DNA of 22,047 nucleotides from Collinsella sp. (GCA_031294825.1 JAUMPM010000017.1:1-22047), one strand, 5' to 3'. Positions 11,222 through 20,199 are shown, numbered from the stretch's first letter. Numbers and translations are program-made. Notes: generated by a model from the letters alone, not told the origin.

Positions 11222-11248
11222 AAAAAAGAAAGCCCCAACAAGGGAGCC
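11222..11248 (-). terminator. Probable Rho-independent terminator upstream of the transglutaminase-like gene
   Basis: In minus-strand RNA GGCUCC pairs with GGGGCU (6 bp with G-U pairs), followed by UUUCUUUUUUAUC. It probably ends transcripts from fba, about 180 bases beyond the fba stop. The stem is short, so strength is uncertain. Confidence 0.55.
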
Positions 11249-11315
11249 ATCAACACCGCCGAACGGTAGTCAAAAAAAATGAATTCAGCCCAGTAACCCT
11301 GCGGCGTTAAACGAA

Positions 11316-11407
11316 GGAAGCCCCGTCCCCCGGAACTGTTTCCTTGGCGCGACTTCTGGCGAAGCCAGGTGAGCGCAAAGGAAACAGTGTAGGGAGACGG
11401 GGCTTCC
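11316..11407. repeat. 92-nt extended palindrome downstream of fba
   Basis: Nested arms pair from the outside inward: a perfect 12-bp pair GGAAGCCCCGTC (11316-11327) with GACGGGGCTTCC (11396-11407), then 11 bp ACTGTTTCCTT (11335-11345) with AAGGAAACAGT (11378-11388), then GCGC with GCGC (11347-11350/11373-11376), then CTGGC-GAA-GCCAG (11356-11368). It begins 21 bases after the fba stop. No long U run follows on either strand, so it is stronger than a terminator needs to be and may be an mRNA 3'-end stabiliser, a structured RNA or a dispersed repeat. Confidence 0.75.
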
Positions 11408-11427
11408 GGCGGGAAGTTTAGCGACGC

Positions 11428-12294
11428 TTACGCCTTGTTGACGGAGCCAAACTCCTCCATGAGCTCCTTGGTGCGGGCAACGATGTTGTCGCGACCAGGC
11501 TTGAGGAGCTTGCGGGGGTCAAAGCCCTTGCCCTGCTGATCCTTGCCGGCCTCGATGTACTCGCGAACGCCCTTGGCGAAAACGAGCTGCAGATCGGTGT
11601 TGACGTTGATCTTGGAGATACCCAGGGAGATGGCCTTCTTGATCTGATCCTCGGGGATGCCGGTGCCACCGTGCAGGACGAGGGGCAGGTCGCCGGTCTG
11701 AGCCTTGATCTCGCCCAGACGCTCGAAGGAAAGGCCAGCCCAGTCGGCAGGGTACACGCCGTGGATGTTGCCGATACCGCAGGCAAGGAAGTCGACGCCC
11801 AGGTCAGCAATCTGCTTGCACTCAGCAGGATCAGCGAGCTCGCCGCTGGAGGTCACGCCGTCCTCGGTGCCGCCGATGCCGCCGACCTCGGCCTCGATGG
11901 ACATACCCTTGGAGTGGGCAAGCTCAACGAGCTCCTTGGTGCGGTCGAGGTTAAGCTGGAAGGTCTCCTCGTGAGAGCCGTCATACATGATGGACGTGAA
12001 GCCGGCCTCGATGCACTTGAAGCAGTCCTCGTAAGAACCGTGATCGAGGTGAAGGGCGACGGGAACGGTAACGCCCGTGGCCTCGACGGCAGCCTTGACC
12101 ATGTCGGCGCAGACCTTGAAACCGCCCATCCACTTAGCGGCACCAGCGGTGCACTGAAGGATCAGCGGAGACTTGGCCTCCTCGGCGGCCTGGAGAATAG
12201 CCAGGGTCCACTCGAGGTTGTTGGTGTTGAAGGCACCGAGACCATACTTGCCGGCCTCGGCCTTCTTGAGCATGTCTGCTGCGTTGACGAGCAT
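11428..12294 (-). CDS. fba: Class II fructose-1,6-bisphosphate aldolase
   Basis: A 288-residue zinc aldolase that cleaves fructose 1,6-bisphosphate to dihydroxyacetone phosphate and glyceraldehyde 3-phosphate in glycolysis and catalyses the reverse in gluconeogenesis. Visible signatures: LHLDHG (81-86) with catalytic Asp84 and zinc His85, EAEVGGIGGTEDG (134-146), zinc-binding NIHG (His178), LHGGTG (His208) and the phosphate-binding KINVNTDLQ (228-236). Length fits the 285-290 residue Gram-positive FbaA group. The ATG at 12294 has GGAGG 8 nt upstream; the reading frame stays open further upstream but without homology. An extended -10 promoter lies 40 bases upstream, so fba is likely transcribed on its own. 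A tagatose-bisphosphate aldolase role is possible but less likely. Confidence 0.95.
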   Translation of the reverse strand: MLVNAADMLKKAEAGKYGLGAFNTNNLEWTLAILQAAEEAKSPLILQCTAGAAKWMGGFKVCADMVKAAVEATGVTVPVALHLDHGSYEDCFKCIEAGFTSIMYDGSHEETFQLNLDRTKELVELAHSKGMSIEAEVGGIGGTEDGVTSSGELADPAECKQIADLGVDFLACGIGNIHGVYPADWAGLSFERLGEIKAQTGDLPLVLHGGTGIPEDQIKKAISLGISKINVNTDLQLVFAKGVREYIEAGKDQQGKGFDPRKLLKPGRDNIVARTKELMEEFGSVNKA

Positions 12295-12334
12295 AAAAGA
12301 AACCTCCTGTAAGGTTGCTCCGATAACGCCTGAG

Positions 12335-12343
12335 ATTTTACCA
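12335..12343 (-). promoter_or_regulatory. Putative extended -10 promoter of fba
   Basis: The minus strand reads TGGTAAAAT, a TGn extended -10 followed by TAAAAT (one mismatch to TATAAT), about 40 bases upstream of the fba ATG. No good -35 is seen, which an extended -10 can tolerate. Confidence 0.45.
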
Positions 12344-12488
12344 CGACATACCCGAGCATAAGCGTTCGTTTGTTCACGAATACCATCCGATTGGACAAAT
12401 TTTGACCGTTTGCCCCACAGAATCGACCCACTGGGGAAAATAGCTTGACGATTGAGCGGTCTTCGTGGTTCGGAAGACGGCTTCGAGC

Positions 12489-13172
12489 CTACATCTGCAT
12501 AAACGGGTTCTGCATAAGTTCGCGCGCCATCGTGGTCGAATCGCCATGGCCCGTCAAGCAAACGGTATCGGGCGGAAGCATCTTGACAAGTTTGGAGAGC
12601 GAGCGCATAATCGCCGCCTCGTCACCGCCGGAAAGATCGGTACGACCGTGGCTGCCCGGGAAAAGCGTGTCGCCCACAAAGGCGATGTTTCCCTGCTCGG
12701 TCGCGGCGAACAGGACGATGCCGCCCGGCGTATGCCCCGGCGTCTCGATCACCTGCAGGCAGACGTCGCCCACCTCGATTGTATCGCCCTCGGCAAGCAA
12801 GCGCGTCGGCTCACCCGGATCGGGCGTCTCGATACCCCACATGGCGCGCTGCTCCTCGATATTTGCGCGAGGTACCGTCACGTCCTTAGCGCACAACTCA
12901 TATAGTGCGCTGTCGCCAACGACAGCTCGAACCCCGGCAACCCCACCAACATGGTCGGCATGACCGTGCGTGCAGACAGACCCGAGTACGCGCACCTCGG
13001 GATGCGCGGTGCGGATATGCTCCACAAGACGCTCGCCCTCCCACGCCGGATCGACGATTAAGCACTCGTCATTCGAAATCACGGCGTAGCTGTTGGTCTG
13101 AATCGGGCCGTTGACGAGCGCCTCAATCGAAGCCGTGCCTCGGGGTGTCAGGTCCAAAGTCATATCGTCCAT
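12489..13172 (-). CDS. MBL-fold metallo-hydrolase (glyoxalase II-like)
   Basis: A 227-residue metallo-beta-lactamase fold hydrolase. Metal ligands are visible: THGHADH (near residues 68-74), ETPGHTPGG, FVGDTLFPGSHGRTD with its bridging Asp, and TGHGDST near the C-terminus. The compact size and the GDTLF-GRTD region resemble YcbL/GloB-like thiolesterases that hydrolyse glutathione- or other thiol-conjugated thioesters; the true substrate is unknown. The ATG at 13172 is preferred because AAGGAGG ends 8 nt upstream, whereas the ATG at 13178 leaves only 2 nt. It follows rel with an 88-base gap holding a hairpin; recJ-rel-MBL order is common in Gram-positives, suggesting co-transcription. Confidence 0.88.
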   Translation of the reverse strand: MDDMTLDLTPRGTASIEALVNGPIQTNSYAVISNDECLIVDPAWEGERLVEHIRTAHPEVRVLGSVCTHGHADHVGGVAGVRAVVGDSALYELCAKDVTVPRANIEEQRAMWGIETPDPGEPTRLLAEGDTIEVGDVCLQVIETPGHTPGGIVLFAATEQGNIAFVGDTLFPGSHGRTDLSGGDEAAIMRSLSKLVKMLPPDTVCLTGHGDSTTMARELMQNPFMQM

Positions 13173-13198
13173 GCGCATACCCTCCTTCTAAAATACGC

Positions 13199-13222
13199 TC
13201 GAGGCACCAAACGATGCCTCGA
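13199..13222 (-). other. Intercistronic hairpin between rel and the MBL gene
   Basis: Arms TCGAGGCA (13199-13206) and TGCCTCGA (13215-13222) form a perfect 8-bp stem with an 8-nt loop. Minus-strand RNA continues AGCGUAUUUUAG, a weak U tract, so this could be a partial terminator or an mRNA processing/stability element lowering expression of the downstream gene. Confidence 0.5.
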
Positions 13223-13260
13223 ACGTAACCAATATCTATGATGCTGAGAGGCTCTCGCAC

Positions 13261-15621
13261 CTACACACGGCGCTTGAGTTGCGCTCCGCCCTCGCCGGGC
13301 ATAAGACGGCGAGCGTCGTAGACCGAATCGACACTGCTGATGGAAGCCAGCAGCGGATCCAGGCCGCTCGCATCCGAAATCTCGACCATAAAGCGCAGGG
13401 TCGCAATACCCTCGCGGTTGGTCGAGGTGGCGGCGGAAAGGATATTGCCGCCTGCATCGCCAATGGCAATGGTGACGTCCTTGAGCAGGCCCATGCGGTC
13501 CAGGCACTCGACCACGATCTCGACCTGGAAGAGGGTGTCGGCAGCGCCGTCCCACTCCACATCGATCATGCGCTCGGGATGTTCCATAAGACCCTTGACG
13601 TTGGGGCAGTTGGCGCGATGCACTGAGACACCTCGGCCACGCGTGATGAAGCCGACGATATCGTCGCCCGTCACGGGGTTGCAGCAATGAGCCAGACGGA
13701 CCAGCAGGCCACTGTTGCTCTCGCCCTTAACGATAATGCCGTTACTTGCGATCTTGCCACGCTTTTGCGGCTTGCGGTTGGAGCCGCGGGCCGGCTGTTT
13801 CACGACCTCGGCGATAGCCTCGGCCTTGGTGAGCTGTTCCTCGGGCTTGGGGTCCAAGATTTGCTCGACCTTATTGCCCACAGCGCGCGGGGCAACCTTG
13901 CCGGCACCGACGGCGGCAAACAGGTCCTCGAGCTGCTTGAAGTTAAACTGCTCCGCCACGGCATTGAGCGCACGCGTGGAGCGCGGCGTGGAGATGCCAT
14001 AGCCACGCTTACGCAGGTCCTTGGCCAGCATATCGCGGCCGGCGGCAGCGTCGTCGTCCTTAGTCGCGGCGGCAAAGTAGCGACGGATCTTTGACTTGGC
14101 GGAAGGCGTCTTGACGATCTTGAGCCAATCACGCGACGGCTTGGAACTCTTGTTAGTCAGGATTTCAACGCGGTCGCCCGTCTTGATCTCGTGCGTGAGC
14201 GGAGCCACCGCACCGTTGATTTTGGCGCCGACGCAATGGTTTCCCACCTCGGTGTGAACGGCATAGGCAAAGTCGAGCGGCGTGGAGCCGGCACGAAGCG
14301 CCATGACCTCGCCTTTGGGCGTGAAGACGAAGATCTCCTGATCGAAGAGGTCGACCTTCAGCGAATGCAGGTATTCCTTGGCGTCGGTAATCTCATCAGA
14401 CGCAGCCCAATCGAGTGAGTGCTTAAGCCAGTTAATCTGGTCGTCCAAACGTTGAGCGTCATTGGTCTTGGAAGCAGACGATCCGCCCGACTTCTTATAT
14501 AGCCAGTGGGCGGCAATGCCGTACTCGGCCTGCTCATGCATCTCGTAGGTTCGAATCTGAATCTCGAGCGGACGAGCCGTAGGGCCGATGACCGTCGTGT
14601 GGAGCGACTGGTAGTTATTGACCTTGGGCATGGCGATATAGTCTTTAAAGCGACCAGGCATGGGGTGCCACAGCGTATGCACCGCACCGAGCGTGGAGTA
14701 GCAATCGCGCACCGAATGGGTAATAACGCGCAGCGCCACCAGGTCGTAGATCTCAGAGAACTCCTTGCCCTTGCGCTTCATCTTTTGGTAGATGGACCAA
14801 TAGTGCTTGGAACGGCCGTTGATCTGGAAGCCTTCCAGGCCAATGCGGTTGAGCTCGTCGGTGAGTGTCTTGATGGTCTCAGCCAGATAGCGCTCACGGA
14901 CCTCGCGCGACTCCGCCACCATGCGCGCGATGCGCTGGTAGGCATCGGGCTCCAGATAGAAGAAGGACAGGTCCTCGAGCTCCCACTTAATAGAGCTCAT
15001 GCCCAGGCGGTCGGCCAAGGGCGCGTACACGTCCATGGTCTCGCGAGCCTTAAATAGGCGACGATCCTCGCGCAGGGCTGCCAGCGTTCGCATGTTGTGC
15101 AGACGGTCGGCAAGTTTAACGATGATGACGCGAATGTCCTTGGACATGGCAAGGAACATCTTGCGCAGCGTGAGCGCCTGCTTCTCGTCCATGCTGTCGA
15201 CTTCGATGTTGGTGAGCTTGGTCACGCCATCGACGAGCTCGGCCACCGTATCGCCAAACAGGCCGGAAACATCGGCGAGCGAGGTCTCAGTATCCTCGAC
15301 GGTATCGTGCAGCAGCGCGGCGCACACCACATCGCAGTCCATCTTGAGATCGGCCAGAATGATGGCCACCTCGACGGGATGGTTGATGTACATCTCACCC
15401 GAGCGCCGCTTTTGGTTGCAATGCTTCTCGGCAGCAAAGCAGTAGGCCTGCTCAACCTTAGAAAAGTCGTCCTCATTCATATATTTGAGGCACAGACGCT
15501 CCAGCTTGTCGTAGCTGTCCGCCATAATCTCGGGCGGCAGCTCATCGGCATGCTTATAGTGCTCCATCTCCGAAAACGGCTGGAGGGTGGAATCATGGGC
15601 GGTACGGGCTGCGGCATCCAT
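13261..15621 (-). CDS. rel: Bifunctional (p)ppGpp synthetase/hydrolase (RelA/SpoT family)
   Basis: A 786-residue long RSH protein that makes (p)ppGpp from ATP and GTP/GDP on stalled ribosomes and hydrolyses it otherwise. The HD hydrolase looks active: HD at 105-106 followed by ED at 109-110 (LLHDTVEDT) and KLADRLHNM (169-177). The synthetase has RFKDYIAMPKVNNYQSLH (324-341) and EIQIRT (353-358). A TGS domain (FVFTPKGEVMALRAGSTPLDFAY), a helical region, a Cys-rich zinc-finger domain (AHCCNPVTGDDIVGF...HRANCPN) and a C-terminal ACT domain follow. ATG 15621 is preceded by a GGGG-rich ribosome site. It starts 15 bases after the recJ stop, so the two are surely one operon. The N-terminal extension before the HD domain is somewhat longer than in Bacillus. 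Confidence 0.97.
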   Translation of the reverse strand: MDAAARTAHDSTLQPFSEMEHYKHADELPPEIMADSYDKLERLCLKYMNEDDFSKVEQAYCFAAEKHCNQKRRSGEMYINHPVEVAIILADLKMDCDVVCAALLHDTVEDTETSLADVSGLFGDTVAELVDGVTKLTNIEVDSMDEKQALTLRKMFLAMSKDIRVIIVKLADRLHNMRTLAALREDRRLFKARETMDVYAPLADRLGMSSIKWELEDLSFFYLEPDAYQRIARMVAESREVRERYLAETIKTLTDELNRIGLEGFQINGRSKHYWSIYQKMKRKGKEFSEIYDLVALRVITHSVRDCYSTLGAVHTLWHPMPGRFKDYIAMPKVNNYQSLHTTVIGPTARPLEIQIRTYEMHEQAEYGIAAHWLYKKSGGSSASKTNDAQRLDDQINWLKHSLDWAASDEITDAKEYLHSLKVDLFDQEIFVFTPKGEVMALRAGSTPLDFAYAVHTEVGNHCVGAKINGAVAPLTHEIKTGDRVEILTNKSSKPSRDWLKIVKTPSAKSKIRRYFAAATKDDDAAAGRDMLAKDLRKRGYGISTPRSTRALNAVAEQFNFKQLEDLFAAVGAGKVAPRAVGNKVEQILDPKPEEQLTKAEAIAEVVKQPARGSNRKPQKRGKIASNGIIVKGESNSGLLVRLAHCCNPVTGDDIVGFITRGRGVSVHRANCPNVKGLMEHPERMIDVEWDGAADTLFQVEIVVECLDRMGLLKDVTIAIGDAGGNILSAATSTNREGIATLRFMVEISDASGLDPLLASISSVDSVYDARRLMPGEGGAQLKRRV

Positions 15622-15636
15622 CGAGGTCCCCTTCCC

Positions 15637-18600
15637 CTAGGCCCGCGGTACGATCGGGCGGTTAACTTTGGCTAGCATATCAGAAGCGCACGAATCGAGC
15701 GCCCAGCTCCGGAAAGCCGAAAACTCCATGCGCGAGCGCAAGCCCTCCAAATAGCGAATTGACCTGCTCAATTGCACGCGGCCGGGGTTTTCGGCCATCG
15801 CGATGCGACGCGTATCGTCAAACCCCGAAACGCGACAGAAACCAAGCTCTTCGAAGATTCCTAGGCCGCTTTCCACCGAGCGCTCGTCGACCGGCGTGCG
15901 GGCATCGATGGCAAGGCACATCTGCGCGATGTCGATATCGCTTGCGCAGAATGAATCATCCCCGGTCTTGCCGCGGTTGGAGCGCCACATGGTCTGCAGC
16001 GCGCGATAGAGTGTGACGAGCTCGTCGCGCTCGGGTGCGTAGCAGTCGAGCAGGCGCTCGTTAATGCGGGCATCGCGCGACGAATAGAGCAGGTGGATCA
16101 CGGCGGGCTGGCCATCGCGACCGGCACGGCCGCTCATCTGGTTAAACTCAATGCCGCCAAACGGCATGTGATAGAGCACGACATGGCGGATATCGGGCAG
16201 GTTGACGCCCTCGCCAAAGGCAGATGTCGAGACGATGCAGCTGAGGCTGCCGTCTCGGAATGCTTCCTCCACGCGACGGCGATCGGAACGCGCAAGCCCC
16301 GCGTTATAGAACGCGATATGGGTTGCGCAATCGGGCACACGCTTGCGCAACGTCTTGGCGAGCGCCACGGACTGGTCGCGCGAATTGACGTAAATGACGG
16401 TCTTCTCCCCCGTCGCCACGATCGACACCAAACGGTTCTCGCGGCTCGCAAGATCTCGGTCGTCCTCGAGCTGCAGGTTCTCGCGCACCGTCTCGTCGAC
16501 CACCGTGTGAGTGATCGGAAGCATGCGGGCAAGCTCGGCCACGACCGGAGCCGTCGCGGTGGCCGTCGCAGCCATAACGACCGGGTCGCCCAGAGCTTTG
16601 AGGATATCGGGCATGTCAAGATAGGCGCTGCGGTCGCCGCCCTTGGCAAGACCGGCATGATGCGCCTCATCGATAACGACAAAGCCGATGCGGCCCGAAC
16701 GCGCGAAGCGGTCACGGTGGATAGATAGGAACTCGGGCGTCGTGAGCACGATACCGGTGCGGCCCGAAGCTAGGCCGGCGAACACGTCATCGCGTGCGGC
16801 CTCCACGGTCTCGCCGGTCAGCACGCCAACGCCAATGCCAAGCGATGCCATCGTCGACGAGAGGTGATAGGCCTGGTCGGCAACAAGCGCACGCAGCGGA
16901 TAGACAAAGATGCTCGCACGTCCGCGAAGCACCGCCTCACGCGCGGCATGCACATGGAAGATGAGCGACTTGCCGCGGCCCGTTCCCATAACCGCCAAGA
17001 CACTCTGGTGATCGGCCAAGGCGTCGAGCGCCTCAGCCTGCGCGCGGTGCGGCTGGTTCGATCCGATAAAGCTATGGATAAGCGAGCGCGTGAGCTCGGT
17101 ATAGGAAAGCTGGGCGAGCGTCTCGCGCTTGCGCGACTCCAGGCGCAGGCCGGAATCCGTCGGCTGCACGCCACGACGAAGCTCGCATGCCGGATCGTCG
17201 ACGCTGGGCAGCGTGGTATCGCGGACCAGAACATCCTTGACCATGAGCTTGGGCTTCACACGACCCTGCCAATGCTCGGCAACGGCCTCGAACACCAAGT
17301 CGACAGCGCTATCGCAGTTGATGAGCTTATCGATTTGCGGCACGCGGAACATAATGGCCGGCACACTCGCGGCGCCATCGGTCGCCACAAAGCGCATGTG
17401 CTCACCGGTTTTGCCCACCACGGCGCGATCACACATCGTCACGCCCTCGGCAGCCAGCAGCGGCACCTTGTTGCCCTGGCCAAACGGCTCAAGACGGGAA
17501 ATCTGCTCTATAGTCTCGATATTCAGCTCGGAAAGGTCGACCGTGGCGGCAACCTCGTCGATGTCTTCAAAGTCCTCGGCGGGAATCTCCGATAGCACGG
17601 CGGAAAGGCGACGACGGAATTCATCGAGCTTGGATGCCTCGATGGTCACACCCACCGCACCGGCATGTCCGCCGCGACGAATCAGCAGGTCGGAACAGCG
17701 CTCGACGGCGTCAAACAGGTTAACTTTGCCCACCGAGCGACCAGAGCCGCGCGCGATACCGTCCTCGATCGAGAACAGCAGCGCCGGCACGTGGTAGCGG
17801 TTGGTCAGACGGCTTGCCACGATGCCCTTGACGCCCTCGTGCCAGCCTTCGCCGCCCACGACGATCGCGCGTCCGCCGTCATAGGTTTCCTCGACCTTTG
17901 CCATGGCATCGCGCGTGAGCTCCGCCTCGATCTCACGGCGCTGGCGGTTGATTTCCTCGAGCTCAGCCGCCAGTGCGCTTGCTTCGATGGGATTGCGGGC
18001 AAGCAGCAGATCGAGCGCCAGCTTGGGATCGGCCATGCGACCGGCAGCGTTTAAGCGGGGGATGAGCGAGAATGACAGGCCGTCGGCCGTAATGGTAGAA
18101 AGATCGGCCTTGGCAAGTGCGGCAAGCGCGATATAGCCGGGACGGGCCGTCACGCGCATCTGCTGGATGCCCTCGGCGACCAGTGCGCGATTCTCGGGCG
18201 TGAGCGGCATCATGTCGGATACGGTGCCCAGCGCCGCGACCTCTATCAGCGAACGCCAATACGACGGCTTGCCCAAACGCTCGCCCAGGACCTGCACCAG
18301 TTTGAGTGCCACGCCGGCACCGGCAAGCTCGCGCGAGGGACCCTCGTCCTCGAGCTTGGGGTCGGTCAGGGGCACGCCCTGCGGCACCTGGTCGGAAGGC
18401 TCGTGATGGTCCGTGACCACCAAATCGATCCCCAGGCTCTCCAGATAGGAGACCTCTTCCTTAGCAGCAATACCGTTATCGACGGTCACGATCAGCTGGG
18501 GGCGAGCGAGCTCGTTAACGCGGTCGAGTGCCGCGCGCGAAAGACCGTAGCCCTCATCAAAGCGGTGCGGAATAAACGGCGTGACATCGGCGCCAAACGT

Positions 18601-18924
18601 GCGCAGCGCCTCGGTCAACAGGCAGGTCGACGTAATACCGTCAACGTCAAAATCGCCAAAGACTGCAATGTGCTCGTGGTTGCGAATAGCACGCTCGACG
18701 CGGTCGGCAACGACCGACATGCCCGGGATAATGAGTGGGTCGGCCCAGTCGCGATCGAGCGAAGGCGTCAAAAACAATTGGCCCTCTTTGATGGAGCCAA
18801 TGCCGTGCGCGACCATAATGCGCGCCACCAGCCCGGGAATGCCCAGACCAGCCGAAAGCTCCTTTTCGAGCTCGGGGTTTTGCTGAGCGACCGCCCAGCG
18901 ATGCGTCGTCTTAAGCGATGACAT
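15637..18924 (-). CDS. recJ: RecJ-type 5'-3' ssDNA exonuclease fused to a RecQ-like superfamily 2 helicase
   Basis: A 1,095-residue fusion. The N-terminal half is a complete RecJ: DHH-family motifs DFDVDG (91-96), TVDNG (147-151), TDHH (171-174), NAAGRMADP (292-300), the DHHA1 glycine motif RRGGHAGAVG (416-425), then an OB-like domain to about 570. The C-terminal half is a RecQ-like helicase core: motif I MGTGRGKS (646-653), Ia YPLRALVADQ, II DEAHH (752-756), III ATATAT (786-791), and QMSGRAGRDGQ (929-939) as motif VI. No RecQ four-cysteine zinc site or HRDC domain is seen. RecJ degrades ssDNA in recombination and mismatch repair; RecQ unwinding normally feeds it. ATG 18924 has a GGGGGTGGG site; a GTG 15 codons earlier lacks a good one. 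First gene before rel. Confidence 0.93.
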   Translation of the reverse strand: MSSLKTTHRWAVAQQNPELEKELSAGLGIPGLVARIMVAHGIGSIKEGQLFLTPSLDRDWADPLIIPGMSVVADRVERAIRNHEHIAVFGDFDVDGITSTCLLTEALRTFGADVTPFIPHRFDEGYGLSRAALDRVNELARPQLIVTVDNGIAAKEEVSYLESLGIDLVVTDHHEPSDQVPQGVPLTDPKLEDEGPSRELAGAGVALKLVQVLGERLGKPSYWRSLIEVAALGTVSDMMPLTPENRALVAEGIQQMRVTARPGYIALAALAKADLSTITADGLSFSLIPRLNAAGRMADPKLALDLLLARNPIEASALAAELEEINRQRREIEAELTRDAMAKVEETYDGGRAIVVGGEGWHEGVKGIVASRLTNRYHVPALLFSIEDGIARGSGRSVGKVNLFDAVERCSDLLIRRGGHAGAVGVTIEASKLDEFRRRLSAVLSEIPAEDFEDIDEVAATVDLSELNIETIEQISRLEPFGQGNKVPLLAAEGVTMCDRAVVGKTGEHMRFVATDGAASVPAIMFRVPQIDKLINCDSAVDLVFEAVAEHWQGRVKPKLMVKDVLVRDTTLPSVDDPACELRRGVQPTDSGLRLESRKRETLAQLSYTELTRSLIHSFIGSNQPHRAQAEALDALADHQSVLAVMGTGRGKSLIFHVHAAREAVLRGRASIFVYPLRALVADQAYHLSSTMASLGIGVGVLTGETVEAARDDVFAGLASGRTGIVLTTPEFLSIHRDRFARSGRIGFVVIDEAHHAGLAKGGDRSAYLDMPDILKALGDPVVMAATATATAPVVAELARMLPITHTVVDETVRENLQLEDDRDLASRENRLVSIVATGEKTVIYVNSRDQSVALAKTLRKRVPDCATHIAFYNAGLARSDRRRVEEAFRDGSLSCIVSTSAFGEGVNLPDIRHVVLYHMPFGGIEFNQMSGRAGRDGQPAVIHLLYSSRDARINERLLDCYAPERDELVTLYRALQTMWRSNRGKTGDDSFCASDIDIAQMCLAIDARTPVDERSVESGLGIFEELGFCRVSGFDDTRRIAMAENPGRVQLSRSIRYLEGLRSRMEFSAFRSWALDSCASDMLAKVNRPIVPRA

Positions 18925-19032
18925 AGGCACCCACCCCCGATAGGGGCAGGTCGCCGCGATACCTCTCACGGTTCATAGCGATGAGTCCTCTGTGTATGCC
19001 CGCTTCGGCAGGCAGATCTGTTGAACGGATTT

Positions 19033-19038
19033 ATTATA
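19033..19038 (-). promoter_or_regulatory. Putative -10 box of the recJ-rel operon
   Basis: A perfect TATAAT on the minus strand lies 108 bases upstream of the recJ ATG in the 276-base gap between recJ and the divergent permease gene. The -35 region at 16-17 bp spacing (GATTTG or CGATTT) is poor. The rest of this gap shows no coding sequence; no clear promoter for the permease was found in it. Confidence 0.45.
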
Positions 19039-19200
19039 CCGTGCGGCGCGGACGCAAATCGCCGCAGCACGCCGCGGTTTCGGTAAACGATGCCGGTAAT
19101 AGCCTCGAAATAATCGAGCGTTTCTGACGCACGGACACATGTGAGCGTCTAGCATATCCAGTCAAAACGGATTCACGAGCAAAGGGAGTCACAAGAGCAT

Positions 19201-20199
19201 ATGAAGCAATGGGTTGGACTGGGCAAGTTTCTCGCGGGGCACATGCAAATCATCGTTCCGATTTGCGTGGCGCTCGGCGTGCTCTTTCCTCAACAGATCG
19301 GCGTTCTCAAGCCCATCGTTCCCACCTTGTTTGCCTTTATGACGTTCCAAGGTGCGCTCAGCAACACCTTTCACCAGGTAGCCGAGGTGTTCCACCGTCC
19401 GCTGCACCTGATTCTGGCGTTGTTGGTCTCGGCGGCGCTTATTCCCATCGCGGCCTACGCCATGGGATCGTTGTTCTTTGGTTCCAACCCCAACCTTGTC
19501 TGCGGCATCGTGCTCGAATACAGTGTGCCCGTGGCAGTCACCGCTTTTATGTGGATCAGCATGTTCGGCGGCAACGGCCCGCTCGCGCTCACCATCATCC
19601 TGACGTCCTCGGTCATCTCCCCTGTGACGATTCCGCTTACGCTCAAGCTCCTGCTGGGCGCCACCGTCTCGATCGACATGCCGAGCATGATGCAGAACAT
19701 GGCCTTTATGATCGCCATCCCCGCCGTGCTCGGCATCGTGATCAACGAGCTCACGCGCGGATGGGGGCACGAAAAACTCTCCCCCGCGCTCTCGCCCGCC
19801 TGCAAGTTCATGATGATGGGCGTTATCGCCTCCAACTCCACCGCCATGAGCGAGTACGTGCTGCACATGAACGCGGTGCGCTTGGAAGTCGCCCTCTTAA
19901 TTTTGGTCTTCGCCATCAGCGGCTTTGTCGTCGGCATTCTGGTCGCCCGCGCGCTGCATCTGCCATATAGCGAAACGACCACCATGTGCTTTACCTGCGG
20001 CATGCGCAATATCTCTTCAGGCGCCGTCATCGCCACGCAATACTTTCCGGGCGAAGTTGTGTTTCCCGTCATGTGTGGAACGTTGTTTCAGCAGGTGCTC
20101 GCCTCGCTTATCGGGCACTTCTTTGAGCGTCTGACCGGCGAGGAGCGCGCCGCCCAGCGCAAGCGCGTCGAGGCCGGCCGCGATGCAATGGCGCGCTAA
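19201..20199 (+). CDS. Bile acid:sodium symporter (BASS/SBF) family permease
   Basis: A 332-residue integral membrane protein with about nine to ten hydrophobic segments spread along its length and a polar C-terminal tail (GEERAAQRKRVEAGRDAMAR). The stretches LEYSVPVAVTAFMWISMFGGN and MCFTCGMRNISSGAVIATQYFP match the two half-repeats of the BASS fold, with the GMRN-SSGA segment corresponding to the crossover helix of sodium-coupled members. The actual solute in a gut-type actinobacterium could be an organic acid, a vitamin precursor or a sterol; bile acid transport is not implied. The only plus-strand gene here, divergent from recJ and convergent with the DUF4931 gene. Start at 19201 with AAAGGGAG about 12 nt upstream, a loose but acceptable spacing. 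Confidence 0.85.
   Translation: MKQWVGLGKFLAGHMQIIVPICVALGVLFPQQIGVLKPIVPTLFAFMTFQGALSNTFHQVAEVFHRPLHLILALLVSAALIPIAAYAMGSLFFGSNPNLVCGIVLEYSVPVAVTAFMWISMFGGNGPLALTIILTSSVISPVTIPLTLKLLLGATVSIDMPSMMQNMAFMIAIPAVLGIVINELTRGWGHEKLSPALSPACKFMMMGVIASNSTAMSEYVLHMNAVRLEVALLILVFAISGFVVGILVARALHLPYSETTTMCFTCGMRNISSGAVIATQYFPGEVVFPVMCGTLFQQVLASLIGHFFERLTGEERAAQRKRVEAGRDAMAR

Noticed and set aside
12295..12561. N-terminal extension of fba by about 89 codons
   Set aside because: The extension has no aldolase similarity, and a strong ribosome site plus a promoter lie directly before the ATG at 12294.
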